Positions 36,131 to 45,319 of a DNA stretch of 64,000 nt are shown here, one piece after another (within the stretch, counting starts at the first letter, position 1; each line of letters begins with the position of its first letter). The stretch lies in assembly GCA_000753455.2 (NCBI GenBank), contig LM994670.1:1227005-1291004 (forward strand). The letters run 5' to 3'. Source of the stretch: Clostridium jeddahitimonense. GTDB lineage: Bacteria; Bacillota; Clostridia; Clostridiales; Clostridiaceae. A program made the translations under genes and the position numbers. The notes beneath the pieces are model-generated. The model was not told the origin of the DNA. It did no database searches and saw nothing but the letters and a program-made list of their open reading frames with translations.

Positions 36131-37192
36131 TTATTGAGATAATACTTCTGTAAAAGCATCCTCGTATAATTTTAATGTATCTTTATCTAAATCAACAAAT
36201 AGAACACAGTTATCTAATACTTGGTCTGAAGGATAAGCAGCAGGGTTGTTCTTAGTTTCGTCATCTAATAAATCGTAAGCTGCTTTGTTAGGAGTAGAGT
36301 ACCCTATGTATTCAACATTTTCTTTTGCATTTTCAGGGTCACATAAGAAGTTTATAAAAGCTTCAGCACCAGCCTTGTTTGGAGCATCCTTTGGAATAAC
36401 TAAACCATCAACCCATTTGTTTGAACCTTCTTCAGGGATAGCATATGCTAAATCAGGATTAGAATCCATACAATAAATTGCATCACCTGACCAAACGGTA
36501 GCAAGAGCCTTTTCACCAGCAATCATGTTATCTTTAACTTCATCATTAACGTATATTGGGCTAGTTAATGATAATTGCTCTATAAGTGCTTGTTTAGCTT
36601 GATCTATTTCTGAAGGATTAGTTGAGTTAATTGAATATCCAGACTTAATTAATGAAATAGCTAGAGCATCTCTTAGAGAGTTAAACATATAAACTTCATC
36701 TTTATATTTAGAATCCCACAATATATCCCAACTTTTTATAGGTTCTGTTACTTTTGTTGTATCGTATAATATACCTATAGTTCCCCACATATAAGGTACA
36801 GAATACTCATTATTAGGATCATAAGATAAATCTTTAAATTCAGGATTTATATATTGATAATTAGGAATATTATTATAATCGATTTTTTCTAACATATCTT
36901 CCTTAATCATCTTTTCAATCATATAATCAGATGGAACAACTATATCATAAGTTCCAGGATTAGTTTTTACTTTTTGATACATTATTTCATTAGTATCGTA
37001 AGTATCATAATTAACTTTAATACCAGTTTCTTTTTCGAATTTTTTAATTAGAGCTTCATCAATGTAATCACCAACATTAAAGAAGTTTATAGTTCCGTTT
37101 TCTCCAACCTTACTATTTCCGCAACCAGCGAAAAGAGTAGTTGTAAGTAATGTAGTTGCTACTAAAGCACTTAGTTTTTTAAATCTCTTCAA
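36131..37192 (-). CDS. potD: Spermidine/putrescine ABC transporter substrate-binding lipoprotein
   Basis: The 353-residue polyamine-binding protein has a lipobox F-A-G-C (Cys24) and family stretches such as V-G-D-Y-I-D-E, D-I-V-V-P-S-D-Y-M-I and W-S-G-D-A. The start I prefer is TTG at 37192, preceded on the minus strand by AGGTGG with a 6-base gap, giving M-K-R-F-K-K-L as a normal signal peptide. The next upstream ATG (37231) would add 13 unlikely residues. The start overlaps the end of potC by 14 bases, so translation is coupled. Confidence 0.93.
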   Translation of the reverse strand: MKRFKKLSALVATTLLTTTLFAGCGNSKVGENGTINFFNVGDYIDEALIKKFEKETGIKVNYDTYDTNEIMYQKVKTNPGTYDIVVPSDYMIEKMIKEDMLEKIDYNNIPNYQYINPEFKDLSYDPNNEYSVPYMWGTIGILYDTTKVTEPIKSWDILWDSKYKDEVYMFNSLRDALAISLIKSGYSINSTNPSEIDQAKQALIEQLSLTSPIYVNDEVKDNMIAGEKALATVWSGDAIYCMDSNPDLAYAIPEEGSNKWVDGLVIPKDAPNKAGAEAFINFLCDPENAKENVEYIGYSTPNKAAYDLLDDETKNNPAAYPSDQVLDNCVLFVDLDKDTLKLYEDAFTEVLSQ

Positions 37193-37991
37193 TCTTACCA
37201 CCTCTTGATGTAAATTCTTTTCTATTAACAATTAATAATAAAATTAATACTGTTACAAACATAAGCGTAGATAACGCATTTATTGAAGGGTTAATTCCTT
37301 TTCTAGCCATAGAGTAAATTTCAATTGAAAGGTTAGTTACTCCTGGGCCTGTAGTAAAGAAACTTATTACAAAGTCATCTATAGACATTGTAAATGCCAT
37401 AAGAAGTCCAGCGAATATACCAGGTTTAATTTGGGGTAATATTATTTTTCTCATGGCATATCCAGGTGTTGCACCTAAATCTAATGCAGCATCTGTTATA
37501 TTTGCAGGCATTTGCTTTAATTTAGGTAGTACTGATAATATTACGTAAGGGATATTGAAAGTAATATGAGCTAATAACATTGTTAAAAAACCAAATTCTA
37601 TATTTAATAATGGTTTAAGGAATATAAATAGACTCATAAGTGATATACCAGTAACTATATCAGGATTTAAAACTGGTAAGTAGTTTATATTTAGTAATGT
37701 TTTTTTAGGAAGTCCTTTCATTCTATGAATTCCTATAGCAGCGAGTGTTCCTATAATTGTTGCTATTATTGATGCTACTACTGCTATTATTAGGGTGTAC
37801 TTCAATGCATTCATTATTCTTGCATTTTGAAATAACTCACTATACCATCTAAGCGTAAAGCCATTCCACTTACCCATAGATTTAGAATCATTAAAGGAGA
37901 AAACCATTAATGTTATTATTGGTGTATATAAAAAGATAAATATCAAAACTAGGTAAAATCTTTTTATAAAAGCTTCAAGTTTTTTTACCAT
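37179..37991 (-). CDS. potC: Spermidine/putrescine ABC transporter permease PotC
   Basis: The 270-residue permease has six predicted membrane segments and the EAA-type loop A-A-L-D-L-G-A-T-P-G-Y-A-M-R-K-I-I-L-P that docks with PotA. Its start overlaps the potB end by 7 bases. Third in the order regulator-potA-potB-potC-potD. Confidence 0.95.
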   Translation of the reverse strand: MVKKLEAFIKRFYLVLIFIFLYTPIITLMVFSFNDSKSMGKWNGFTLRWYSELFQNARIMNALKYTLIIAVVASIIATIIGTLAAIGIHRMKGLPKKTLLNINYLPVLNPDIVTGISLMSLFIFLKPLLNIEFGFLTMLLAHITFNIPYVILSVLPKLKQMPANITDAALDLGATPGYAMRKIILPQIKPGIFAGLLMAFTMSIDDFVISFFTTGPGVTNLSIEIYSMARKGINPSINALSTLMFVTVLILLLIVNRKEFTSRGGKIEEI

Positions 37992-38836
37992 AACATACTT
38001 CCTCCTCCTTCTTTATCGTCAGAACCTTCAAAGAGATTCATTATTCCCATTGAAATTAATATTACAATCATCATAAAAATTGCTATGGCAGAACCAAAGT
38101 TCCAATCACCCATAGTTGTATATTGTTGTTCAATTAAGTTACCTAAAAGCATATATTGACCACCACCAAGTAATCTTGAGATTACGAAGGTTGATACAGC
38201 TGGCATAAATACCATAGTAATTCCTGAAACAACTCCAGGCATACTTAAAGGCAATATTATTTTTGAAAAAACTTTTCCTCTGCTAGCACCTAAATCGGAA
38301 GCAGCATTAATTAAATCTGTGTCCATTTTAGTTAGTACAGTATAGATTGGTAAAACCATAAATGGTAAGAAGTTATAAACCATACCTAAAAGTACTGCGA
38401 AATCATTATAAAGTAGGTTAACACGTCCTATACCTATAAGTTCTAAAAAGTTATTTATAAATCCATTTTTACCTAGGATAGGTAGCCAGGCGTAAGTTCT
38501 AAGTAAGAAATTCATCCACATAGGAACTATAAATAACATTATAAGCATATCTCGTTTGCCAGGTCTCATTTTTGAAATTAAGTAAGCAACAGGATATCCT
38601 AATATTAAGCAACCAATTGTAGCTTGAAAAGCAAGCCAAATACTTCTTTTAAAGACAGTAAAATAATTTGGATCTAATAGCCTTTGAAAATTTTCCAGTG
38701 AAAACTTATAGCCATCAGATGTACTGATTGTGAAACTGAAGAATATTACTATTAAAAGTGGAATTACTATAAAAAGTGAGCTCCAAAGTATATAAGGTGT
38801 TGCTGGAAGAATACTTTTACCATTATTATTTTTCAT
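37985..38836 (-). CDS. potB: Spermidine/putrescine ABC transporter permease PotB
   Basis: The 283-residue permease has six predicted membrane segments and the EAA loop A-A-S-D-L-G-A-S-R-G-K-V-F-S-K-I-I-L-P. It starts 2 bases after the potA stop codon. It forms the membrane channel as a heterodimer with PotC. Confidence 0.95.
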   Translation of the reverse strand: MKNNNGKSILPATPYILWSSLFIVIPLLIVIFFSFTISTSDGYKFSLENFQRLLDPNYFTVFKRSIWLAFQATIGCLILGYPVAYLISKMRPGKRDMLIMLFIVPMWMNFLLRTYAWLPILGKNGFINNFLELIGIGRVNLLYNDFAVLLGMVYNFLPFMVLPIYTVLTKMDTDLINAASDLGASRGKVFSKIILPLSMPGVVSGITMVFMPAVSTFVISRLLGGGQYMLLGNLIEQQYTTMGDWNFGSAIAIFMMIVILISMGIMNLFEGSDDKEGGGSMLW

Positions 38837-38838
38837 AA

Positions 38839-39882
38839 TTATTCAGTCACCTTTCTCATTATGTGAATAGCTTCTGGTTCAATATTTAATCCAACAATAC
38901 TGTCAACTATAGCAGTTTTTGTGCTATGTATTATCCACTTTCGACTCTTTTCTTCAACTTCAATTTCATAATGTACACCTTTAAAGGTTACAGAAATAAC
39001 TTTTCCGCTTAACATACCCTTTTCTACAGTTGTTATTTCAATATCTTCTGGTCTTATTACTACGTCGACTTTTTCATTTTTGTTAAATCCTTTATCAACG
39101 CACTCAAAAGTTACATTAGAGAATTCTACTTTATAATCATCAATCATAATTCCATCTAAGATATTACTTTCACCAATAAAATCTGCAACAAAGGCGTTAG
39201 CAGGTTCATTATATATATCTTCAGGAGTACCCATTTGTTGAATTACACCTTTATTCATTACTACTATAGTATCTGACATACTTAAAGCTTCTTCTTGGTC
39301 GTGAGTTACAAAGATAAATGTTATTCCTAATCTTTGTTGAATTTTCTTTAATTCAATTTGCATTTCTTTTCTAAGCTTCAAGTCTAATGCACCTAAAGGT
39401 TCATCTAATAATAAAACTTCAGGTTCATTAACTAATGCTCTTGCAATTGCAACTCTTTGTTGTTGGCCTCCACTTAAAGACTCAACAGATCTTTTTTCAA
39501 AACCTTCTAAAGCAACAAGCTTTAACATGTTTTTAACCTTTTTATCTATTTCAGCTTTAGGTAATTTTTTTATTTTTAATCCAAAAGCTATGTTTTCGTA
39601 TATATTCATATGAGGAAATAAAGCATATTTTTGGAATACTGTATTAAGCTTTCTTTTATATGGAGGAAGACTTGTAATGTTATTGTCTCCAAATAGTACA
39701 ACACCTTCATCGGCATTTTCAAAACCTGCTATTATTTTAAGCGTTGTTGTTTTACCGCAACCACTAGGTCCTAAAAGTGTTAAAAATTCATTTTTCTTTA
39801 TATTTAATGAAAGGTTATTTAAAACCGTATTATCTCCATATGTTTTAGAAATTTCTTTTAATTCAATAATGTTTTGACTCAA
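38839..39882 (-). CDS. potA: Spermidine/putrescine ABC transporter ATP-binding protein
   Basis: The 347-residue ATPase has Walker A G-P-S-G-C-G-K-T, signature L-S-G-G-Q-Q-Q-R, Walker [13 protein letters not shown]-loop T-H-D-Q-E-E-A and a C-terminal TOBE domain with V-I-R-P-E-D. It begins 23 bp after the XRE-cupin regulator gene, in one operon. Confidence 0.96.
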   Translation of the reverse strand: MSQNIIELKEISKTYGDNTVLNNLSLNIKKNEFLTLLGPSGCGKTTTLKIIAGFENADEGVVLFGDNNITSLPPYKRKLNTVFQKYALFPHMNIYENIAFGLKIKKLPKAEIDKKVKNMLKLVALEGFEKRSVESLSGGQQQRVAIARALVNEPEVLLLDEPLGALDLKLRKEMQIELKKIQQRLGITFIFVTHDQEEALSMSDTIVVMNKGVIQQMGTPEDIYNEPANAFVADFIGESNILDGIMIDDYKVEFSNVTFECVDKGFNKNEKVDVVIRPEDIEITTVEKGMLSGKVISVTFKGVHYEIEVEEKSRKWIIHSTKTAIVDSIVGLNIEPEAIHIMRKVTE

Positions 39883-39905
39883 AATAAAACACCTCTTTCT
39901 TAATG

Positions 39906-40445
39906 CTAAAATGATGGTGGAGTACTAATCCAAATCACCTTTGCTGGAGTTTTTCCAGAGTTAGAAATGTAGTGATTTGATCTTGGCTTAAAGTAAAAGC
40001 TTTCGCCTTTTTTTACTTTAAATTTTTTCTTACCAAGATGTAGGGTAATACTTCCAGATAAAACATACCCAAACTCTTCACCTTCATGAGGTTCTTCTTC
40101 TATATATTGCCCATTAGGTTCAAGAGTTATCATAATTGGTTCCATTTCATTTTTTTGTGCGTTTGGAACTAACCACATAAGACTATATTTTAATTCTTCA
40201 TTTTCTGTTTCAAACATATCTTCATATGTATATGTAATCTTTTCTTCTTTATCATCACTAAAAAATTCTTTAAGGTTTGTCCCTAATATTTCAAGAATAT
40301 CTATTAAGGTAGCAATAGATGGTGATGTTAAATCATTTTCAAGTTGAGAAATAAAACCTTTTGAAAGTTCACATCTATTAGCGAGCTCTTCTTGTGTAAG
40401 GGCCTTTTCAATTCTCATTCGCTTGATTTTTTCACCTATCTCCAT
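39906..40445 (-). CDS. XRE-cupin regulator of the pot operon
   Basis: The 179-residue protein has an N-terminal helix-turn-helix (about 5-60, [21 protein letters not shown]) and a C-terminal cupin barrel (about 105-177, [13 protein letters not shown]). This matches PuuR-like regulators that sense small amines. It is the first gene of the pot operon, so it probably controls polyamine uptake and its own synthesis through the inverted repeats at 40470-40512. Confidence 0.93.
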   Translation of the reverse strand: MEIGEKIKRMRIEKALTQEELANRCELSKGFISQLENDLTSPSIATLIDILEILGTNLKEFFSDDKEEKITYTYEDMFETENEELKYSLMWLVPNAQKNEMEPIMITLEPNGQYIEEEPHEGEEFGYVLSGSITLHLGKKKFKVKKGESFYFKPRSNHYISNSGKTPAKVIWISTPPSF

Positions 40446-40469
40446 ATTTTCACCTCCTACTACAAAAAA

Positions 40470-40512
40470 GTTTAGTAACTATTACTAAACTAAAGGTTTA
40501 AAATTACTAAAC
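40470..40512 (-). promoter_or_regulatory. Tandem operator sites of the pot operon
   Basis: GTTTAGTA (40470-40477) and TACTAAAC (40483-40490) form a perfect inverted repeat. A second copy, GTTTAAAATTACTAAAC (40496-40512), is 24 bp away and less symmetric. Both lie just downstream of the operon -10 box, where a bound repressor blocks RNA polymerase. A related single site, GTTTAGTATAACTAAG, is at 40658-40673. Confidence 0.75.
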
Positions 40513-40523
40513 AAACAAATAGT

Positions 40524-40552
40524 ATTATATATATATTGTGGAAAAAAATCAA
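40524..40552 (-). promoter_or_regulatory. Sigma-A promoter of the pot operon
   Basis: On the minus strand TTGATT (plus coordinates 40547-40552), 17 bp spacer, TATAAT (40524-40529). The start near 40517 is adjacent to the operators. Confidence 0.82.
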
Positions 40553-40810
40553 TATTTTTATTTAAAAACTTAAAAAAAATATTGATGCTAAACGTTGAGT
40601 TAGAAAGGGTTTAGTGGGGTAAAAGTGTTTTGAAGTTTAAAAATATTGCCTTGAAAGTTTAGTATAACTAAGAAAAATATAAAAGTCCTTAAATTATGGG
40701 AATTTTATAAAGTCAAAATATTAAGCAAAAATCAAACCTATATAATTAAAAGGAAAAAAATGTTGTTTAGGTAGGATTAACAGTAAGAAATATCGTGGGA
40801 ATAAATTACA

Positions 40811-40839
40811 TTAACAAAAGGTGATAAAAAGTGTATAAT
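40811..40839 (+). promoter_or_regulatory. Promoter of pflA
   Basis: TTAACA (40811-40816), 17 bp spacer, TATAAT (40834-40839). Apart from this and the possible operator at 40658-40673, I see nothing in the gene-free stretch 40553-40921. Confidence 0.75.
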
Positions 40840-40921
40840 TTTGATATATAATAACAAAAATTAGATGGATAATTAATGTAAAAAAGTTAATTAAACTATT
40901 ATATTTATCAGGAGGATATAA

Positions 40922-41623
40922 ATGGTAAGAGGAAAAATACATTCCATAGAAAGTATGGGATTAGTGGATGGACCAGGAATAAGAGTAGTTGTGTTTATGC
41001 AGGGATGTGCATTAAGATGTAAGTATTGTCATAATCCTGATACTTGGTCAGGTGAAGGAGAGTTAGAAATGACTCCTGAAGAATTAGTAAATAAGGTTTC
41101 AAGGTTTAGAAGTTATTTTGAAAGATCAGGTGGAGGAATAACATTATCAGGGGGAGATCCTTTAAGACAACCTGAATTTTTGCTGGAAGTATTAAAACTA
41201 TGTAAAGAAAAAAATATACATACTACTTTAGATACTTCTGGAGTTGGATTTGGAAATTATGAAGAAATACTGAAATATGTCGATTTAGTACTTTTTGATG
41301 TTAAACATCTTACTAAAGAAGGATACAAAGACCTTGCAGGTATTGATATTGATGAAAGCTTGAAATTTTTAGAAGCGTGTAAAAAGTCTGGAACTAAATT
41401 ATGGATAAGACAAGTTGTTGTACCAGGCGTAACAGATAGTGAGGAGTATATTACAGCCCTAGGAGATTTTATAAGAACTCTTGAAAACGTTGAAAAGGTT
41501 GAATTATTACCTTATCATCTTTTAGGTATAAGTAAATATGAAACTATGGGGATAAAATATAGACTTGAAGGCGTTCCAGCTATGGATAAAGAAAAATGTA
41601 AGGAATTATATAAGTTTTTATAA
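40922..41623 (+). CDS. pflA: Pyruvate formate-lyase activating enzyme
   Basis: The 233-residue radical SAM enzyme makes the glycyl radical on pyruvate formate-lyase under anaerobic conditions. The [4Fe-4S] cysteines are Cys29, Cys33 and Cys36 (G-C-A-L-R-C-K-Y-C-H-N), and S-G-G-D-P follows. Length and the D-G-P-G-I-R-V-V-V-F start fit PflA, not the longer glycyl-radical activases with ferredoxin inserts. A GGAGGA site precedes the ATG. The usual partner pflB is not in the window. Confidence 0.93.
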   Translation: MVRGKIHSIESMGLVDGPGIRVVVFMQGCALRCKYCHNPDTWSGEGELEMTPEELVNKVSRFRSYFERSGGGITLSGGDPLRQPEFLLEVLKLCKEKNIHTTLDTSGVGFGNYEEILKYVDLVLFDVKHLTKEGYKDLAGIDIDESLKFLEACKKSGTKLWIRQVVVPGVTDSEEYITALGDFIRTLENVEKVELLPYHLLGISKYETMGIKYRLEGVPAMDKEKCKELYKFL

Positions 41624-41633
41624 TGAGTGTTTT

Positions 41634-41668
41634 AAAAGGAGATATCACTTTCGAGATATCTCCTTTTT
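41634..41668 (+). terminator. Terminator of pflA
   Basis: AAAAGGAGATATC (41634-41646) pairs with GATATCTCCTTTT, followed by more T. Confidence 0.92.
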
Positions 41669-41770
41669 TATAAGTTAAATTAAGTGTAAAAATATGTAAT
41701 AATAAGCAAAAGTAAAATAATGGTAAAAAATCAAGAAAAGAATTATAATTTTACTTGAGGTGATAATATT

Positions 41771-43084
41771 ATGAAAAGTAAAATTGAAAAAAATCTTAAG
41801 AACTTTTTTCTTATCATTTTAATAGTTCTTATAGGGATGATTTTTTATAAATATATAGATAAGAGTCAAAATAAGAATATAGCTACTTATACAGAAAAAT
41901 CATATGATATTAAAGAAAATGAATTAGTTGAAGAAGAAAACAACTTTGAAGAAGAAAAAATGAAGAGTGAAGAAGAAGAGCGAATTGAAAGTATAGAAAT
42001 AATGGCTATAGGAGATCTCTTAATGCATATTGACATTGTACAAGCTATGTATGATTGGAATAATGATACTTATAATTTTGATTATAATTTTGAATTAATA
42101 AAAGAATATTTAGGGGAAGCTGATTTAACAATAGCTAATTTAGAAACTACTTTAGCTGGAGAAGAAAGTGGATTTATAGGATATCCTTGTTTTAATACAC
42201 CAGATGAATTAGTAGATTCGATAAAAAAAGCTGGAGTTGATATAGTTAGCAATATAAGCAATCATTCTTTAGATAAGGGAAAGGATGGTTTCTTAAGAAC
42301 TAGAAAAGTATTAAAGGAAAAGGGATTTGAAGTGATTGGGACAAGGGATAGAGAAGATGAGTCTAGATATATTATAAAAGATATTAAGGGGATAAAGGTT
42401 GGAATAATAGCTTATAGTTATACAACAGATGGATATGAAGGAGGAAGAGGGTTAAATGGAATACCAATTCCAGAGGAGTTAAATCCTTTAATGAATACTT
42501 TTAATCCTTATGATGTAGACGATGACCTTTTACTTATGAAGGAACAAGTTGAAAAGATGAGAAAAGAAGAGGTAGATGCAATAGTATTTTATATGCATTG
42601 GGGAGATGAGTATCAACTAGAGCCAAATGAAAGCCAAATTAAAATTGCTAATTTTTTAGCGAATGAAGGGGTAGATATAATTTTTGGGGACCATCCTCAT
42701 ACGATTCAACCTATAGATATTATTGAATCAGAAGATGGAAAGCATAGTACAGCAGTAATTTATTCCTTGGGAAATTTTATTTCTAGTCAAAGAACTGAAA
42801 GTATAGGCAATCCGTATACAGAAGATGGATTAATGGTATCTGTTAATATTATTAAGAATTTTAAAACTGGAGAGGTTGTAGTAGGGATACCTAAATATAT
42901 GCCGACTTGGGTGAAATTAAATATTATAAATGATAATTACTATTATCAAGTTGTGCCTGCAATAGAAAACGAGACTGATTATTTAGATTATTACCAAAGC
43001 ATAAGAGTAGATGAATCCTATGATAGAACATTTGGAATAGTTGAAAGTTATAACGATAGTGTTGATGTGTGGAAGGAAAATTAA
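41771..43084 (+). CDS. CapA-family (PGA_cap) membrane-anchored phosphoesterase-like protein
   Basis: The 437-residue protein has one N-terminal membrane anchor (about 11-28), an acidic Glu-rich linker (about 45-75) and a CapA/poly-gamma-glutamate-type metallophosphatase domain (about 75-400). Visible motifs are G-D-L-L-M-H, N-L-E-T-T, S-N-H-S-L-D-K-G, H-W-G-D-E-Y and G-D-H-P-H-T-I-Q-P. No other capsule genes are adjacent, so a general cell-surface hydrolase or polymer-handling role is more likely than capsule synthesis. It has a GAGGTGAT ribosome binding site. Confidence 0.9.
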   Translation: MKSKIEKNLKNFFLIILIVLIGMIFYKYIDKSQNKNIATYTEKSYDIKENELVEEENNFEEEKMKSEEEERIESIEIMAIGDLLMHIDIVQAMYDWNNDTYNFDYNFELIKEYLGEADLTIANLETTLAGEESGFIGYPCFNTPDELVDSIKKAGVDIVSNISNHSLDKGKDGFLRTRKVLKEKGFEVIGTRDREDESRYIIKDIKGIKVGIIAYSYTTDGYEGGRGLNGIPIPEELNPLMNTFNPYDVDDDLLLMKEQVEKMRKEEVDAIVFYMHWGDEYQLEPNESQIKIANFLANEGVDIIFGDHPHTIQPIDIIESEDGKHSTAVIYSLGNFISSQRTESIGNPYTEDGLMVSVNIIKNFKTGEVVVGIPKYMPTWVKLNIINDNYYYQVVPAIENETDYLDYYQSIRVDESYDRTFGIVESYNDSVDVWKEN

Positions 43085-43143
43085 GTGGAAAACTCTAAAT
43101 TATAAATGAAAAGTTAAATGAAGAAATTTTTTAATAGAATTAA

Positions 43144-43177
43144 AAAAAGAGAAGCTGAATTAGCAGGTTCTCTTTTG
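43144..43177 (+). terminator. Terminator of the CapA-type gene
   Basis: AAAAGAGAAGCTG (43145-43157) pairs with CAGGTTCTCTTTT (43164-43176) with one G-G opposition. Confidence 0.82.
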
Positions 43178-43271
43178 AATTTAGTATGATAAATTTATAA
43201 TTTTCAATTAAACAAATTGATACATAATTTATTTAAGTATGTATATAATCTAATATTATAAATTATTAAAA

Positions 43272-43904
43272 CTATTTATTTAATTGATTTGAAAAGAATC
43301 CTGGCTTAATAAGCTTCTTCTTCATACCTTCTATCACTAGTAAATATACAGCGGCAGTATCAAATCTAGCATCGTGATAATTTCCACTTCCTTGGAATAG
43401 TTCATCAGCTTTATCCGCTATTGTTTGGTCTGAAATTCCTAAATAGTTTATTACTTCAGAAAGTTTAGGGTTTTTAATTCCATTACCATTTGCAGAAGGA
43501 ATATTACATATAGATTTATAATAAGCCATAGTACAGAATGTTCGTTTTGGCTCCCAATTTGAGTCTATCATTCCTGCTTGATAAAGAGAATCTACTTCAT
43601 GTTTTAAAAATTTAACATCGAATTGAACATTATGCCCTATTACAAAATCTGCATCAAAGAAGTCTCTCATAAATTCTTGAATTTGATCAAAAAATTCAAG
43701 ACCATCTGATAGCTCATATAATTTCTCTAAGGAAAATCCATGGATAGCTTCAGCTCCTTCATCCATTTCATCTACTGTAAAGAAAAAGTTTTTACCTACA
43801 GTTTGTTGAGGTTTAGTAGAAGTATCTACAGTTATATAGCTTAATTGACATATATTACCTGGCTTTACGCTAGTAGTTTCTGTATCAAAAAAAAGTAATT
43901 TCAT
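43272..43904 (-). CDS. DnaQ-type 3'-5' exonuclease
   Basis: The 210-residue DEDD-family exonuclease has motif I F-F-D-T-E-T-T (Asp7, Glu9), motif II I-G-H-N-V-Q-F-D and motif III Y-H-D-A-R-F-D-T-A. I start it at ATG 43904 because GGAGGAAAT lies just before it on the minus strand and the exonuclease fold begins at once. An upstream ATG at 43964 would add 20 hydrophobic residues. It may proofread or degrade DNA or RNA. No polymerase domain is attached. Confidence 0.9.
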   Translation of the reverse strand: MKLLFFDTETTSVKPGNICQLSYITVDTSTKPQQTVGKNFFFTVDEMDEGAEAIHGFSLEKLYELSDGLEFFDQIQEFMRDFFDADFVIGHNVQFDVKFLKHEVDSLYQAGMIDSNWEPKRTFCTMAYYKSICNIPSANGNGIKNPKLSEVINYLGISDQTIADKADELFQGSGNYHDARFDTAAVYLLVIEGMKKKLIKPGFFSNQLNK

Positions 43905-43962
43905 TATTTCCTCCAAATTAAAAAGATATATGTTTAATAATATCACATATATTTTTAAAAAC

Positions 43963-43993
43963 AAATAAGAAACTCTTAAAAGAGTTTCTTATT
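43963..43993 (-). terminator. Terminator of arginase
   Basis: AATAAGAAACTCTT, loop AAA, AGAGTTTCTTATT just after the arginase stop codon, in the direction of minus-strand transcription. Confidence 0.85.
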
Positions 43994-43998
43994 ATTAA

Positions 43999-44898
43999 TT
44001 ATTTTAATTCAGTTGATATTATATTTAAAAGCTCTATGCAAGTTTCCTTTGTTCTGTTATTTGAATCTAATTCAGGATTATATTCAACAAAATCCATAGA
44101 TTTAACCAAGCTTGTACTAAGGATTGACTTAAGAAGTTTTTTGCTTTCTTCAAAGGTTAAACCATTATCTACTGGAGTACCAGTACCAGGAACATACTCA
44201 GGATCAAGACAATCTATATCATAAGAAAGATGAATATTTTTTATATTTTTCTCTTTTATCTTAGATAATAAATCAGAAATGATTTTATCCAAATCACCAT
44301 TTTGTATCTCATCTATATTCCATACATTTATTTTTAGTTTATCTATTAGTTCAACTTCTCCTTGATCTAAATCTCTACATGCTAAAATAAATACATTTTC
44401 AGGCTTTACTTTAAAACTTTCAAAGAAAATTGATGTTAACTTATCATAACCAATTCCCATAGATGCAGCTAATGGCATTCCATGAATATTTCCAGAAGGA
44501 GAAGTTGTTTCTGTATTTATATCTCCATGGGCATCAATCCATATTACTCCTAAATCATTACCAAAATATTTGCTTGAACCAGCAATTGATCCTAAGGCTA
44601 ATGAATGATCACCGCCAATAATAAAAGGTAAAGTGTTGTTTGTTAATGCTTCATATACTTTAGAGGCAAGCCTATTATTTGCATCAACTACTTGTTTTAA
44701 ATATTTTAATTTATCATTTTCTAAGAACTTGTCCTTTGATTCTATATAATCTACATCAATATTACCTAAATCAGTAACGTGATGATTTTTTTCTAATATT
44801 TTATCAAGGTTGTTTTCTCTTAAAATGTCAGGTCCCTTTTCTACACCGGGTCTATCGCAACCATAAAAAAGAGGCATTCCAATAATACTTATATCCAT
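43999..44898 (-). CDS. rocF: Arginase
   Basis: The 299-residue ureohydrolase converts arginine to ornithine and urea. The dimanganese ligands are all present: G-G-D-H-S (His98), D-A-H-G-D (Asp122, His124, Asp126) and S-Y-D-I-D (Asp227, Asp229). The substrate loop S-P-S-G-N-I-H-G-M-P fits arginase better than agmatinase. It has a GGAGGTT site before the ATG. It is a single gene, though it and the nearby polyamine importer both bear on polyamine supply. Confidence 0.93.
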   Translation of the reverse strand: MDISIIGMPLFYGCDRPGVEKGPDILRENNLDKILEKNHHVTDLGNIDVDYIESKDKFLENDKLKYLKQVVDANNRLASKVYEALTNNTLPFIIGGDHSLALGSIAGSSKYFGNDLGVIWIDAHGDINTETTSPSGNIHGMPLAASMGIGYDKLTSIFFESFKVKPENVFILACRDLDQGEVELIDKLKINVWNIDEIQNGDLDKIISDLLSKIKEKNIKNIHLSYDIDCLDPEYVPGTGTPVDNGLTFEESKKLLKSILSTSLVKSMDFVEYNPELDSNNRTKETCIELLNIISTELK

Positions 44899-45319
44899 AA
44901 AAAACCTCCAACAAACAACTTATTTTTTAAAACAATAAATATATATTAATACTTAAAGTTTTATAAGTAAACACTAATTTTAAAAATAACGTAAATTATC
45001 CGTCATAATATATGCTTTATATTATTATTCTGCCCATTAAACCATGAAGAAAACGGGCGAAAATAAAGTAATTAAAGATTTTTTTGGAAATATATATTTA
45101 AAAAAATTCATTTTAATTTTTTTATTTAATAAAAATTTATAAAGAATTCATATTAGAAGTAACTATTTTTTTATAAAGTATGATAATATATATTGGAATA
45201 TAATAAATAATTAAATATGTTCACAAAATAATTATAATTAAAAAATAACAAGTATATATGTAACAAATTATAATTAATACTTAAATTTTATCTAGTTATT
45301 AATTATGGAGGTTTAACAA
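44899..45319. other. Gene-free stretch between arginase and the LCP gene
   Basis: This is divergent promoter space of extreme AT content. The only GC-rich part is 45029-45060, where TGCCCATTAA and AACGGGCG could close a loop (GCCC..GGGC, 19 bases between). TTATTCTGCCCA (45025-45036) is the exact reverse complement of TGGGCAGAATAA at 5394-5405, before dnaG. No open frame or RNA family was recognised. Confidence 0.4.

Noticed and set aside
40922..41623. Assignment as a general glycyl-radical enzyme activase instead of PflA
   Set aside because: Length and N-terminal motif fit PflA, and the extra ferredoxin-like cysteine cluster of the other activases is absent. Lack of an adjacent pflB is not decisive.
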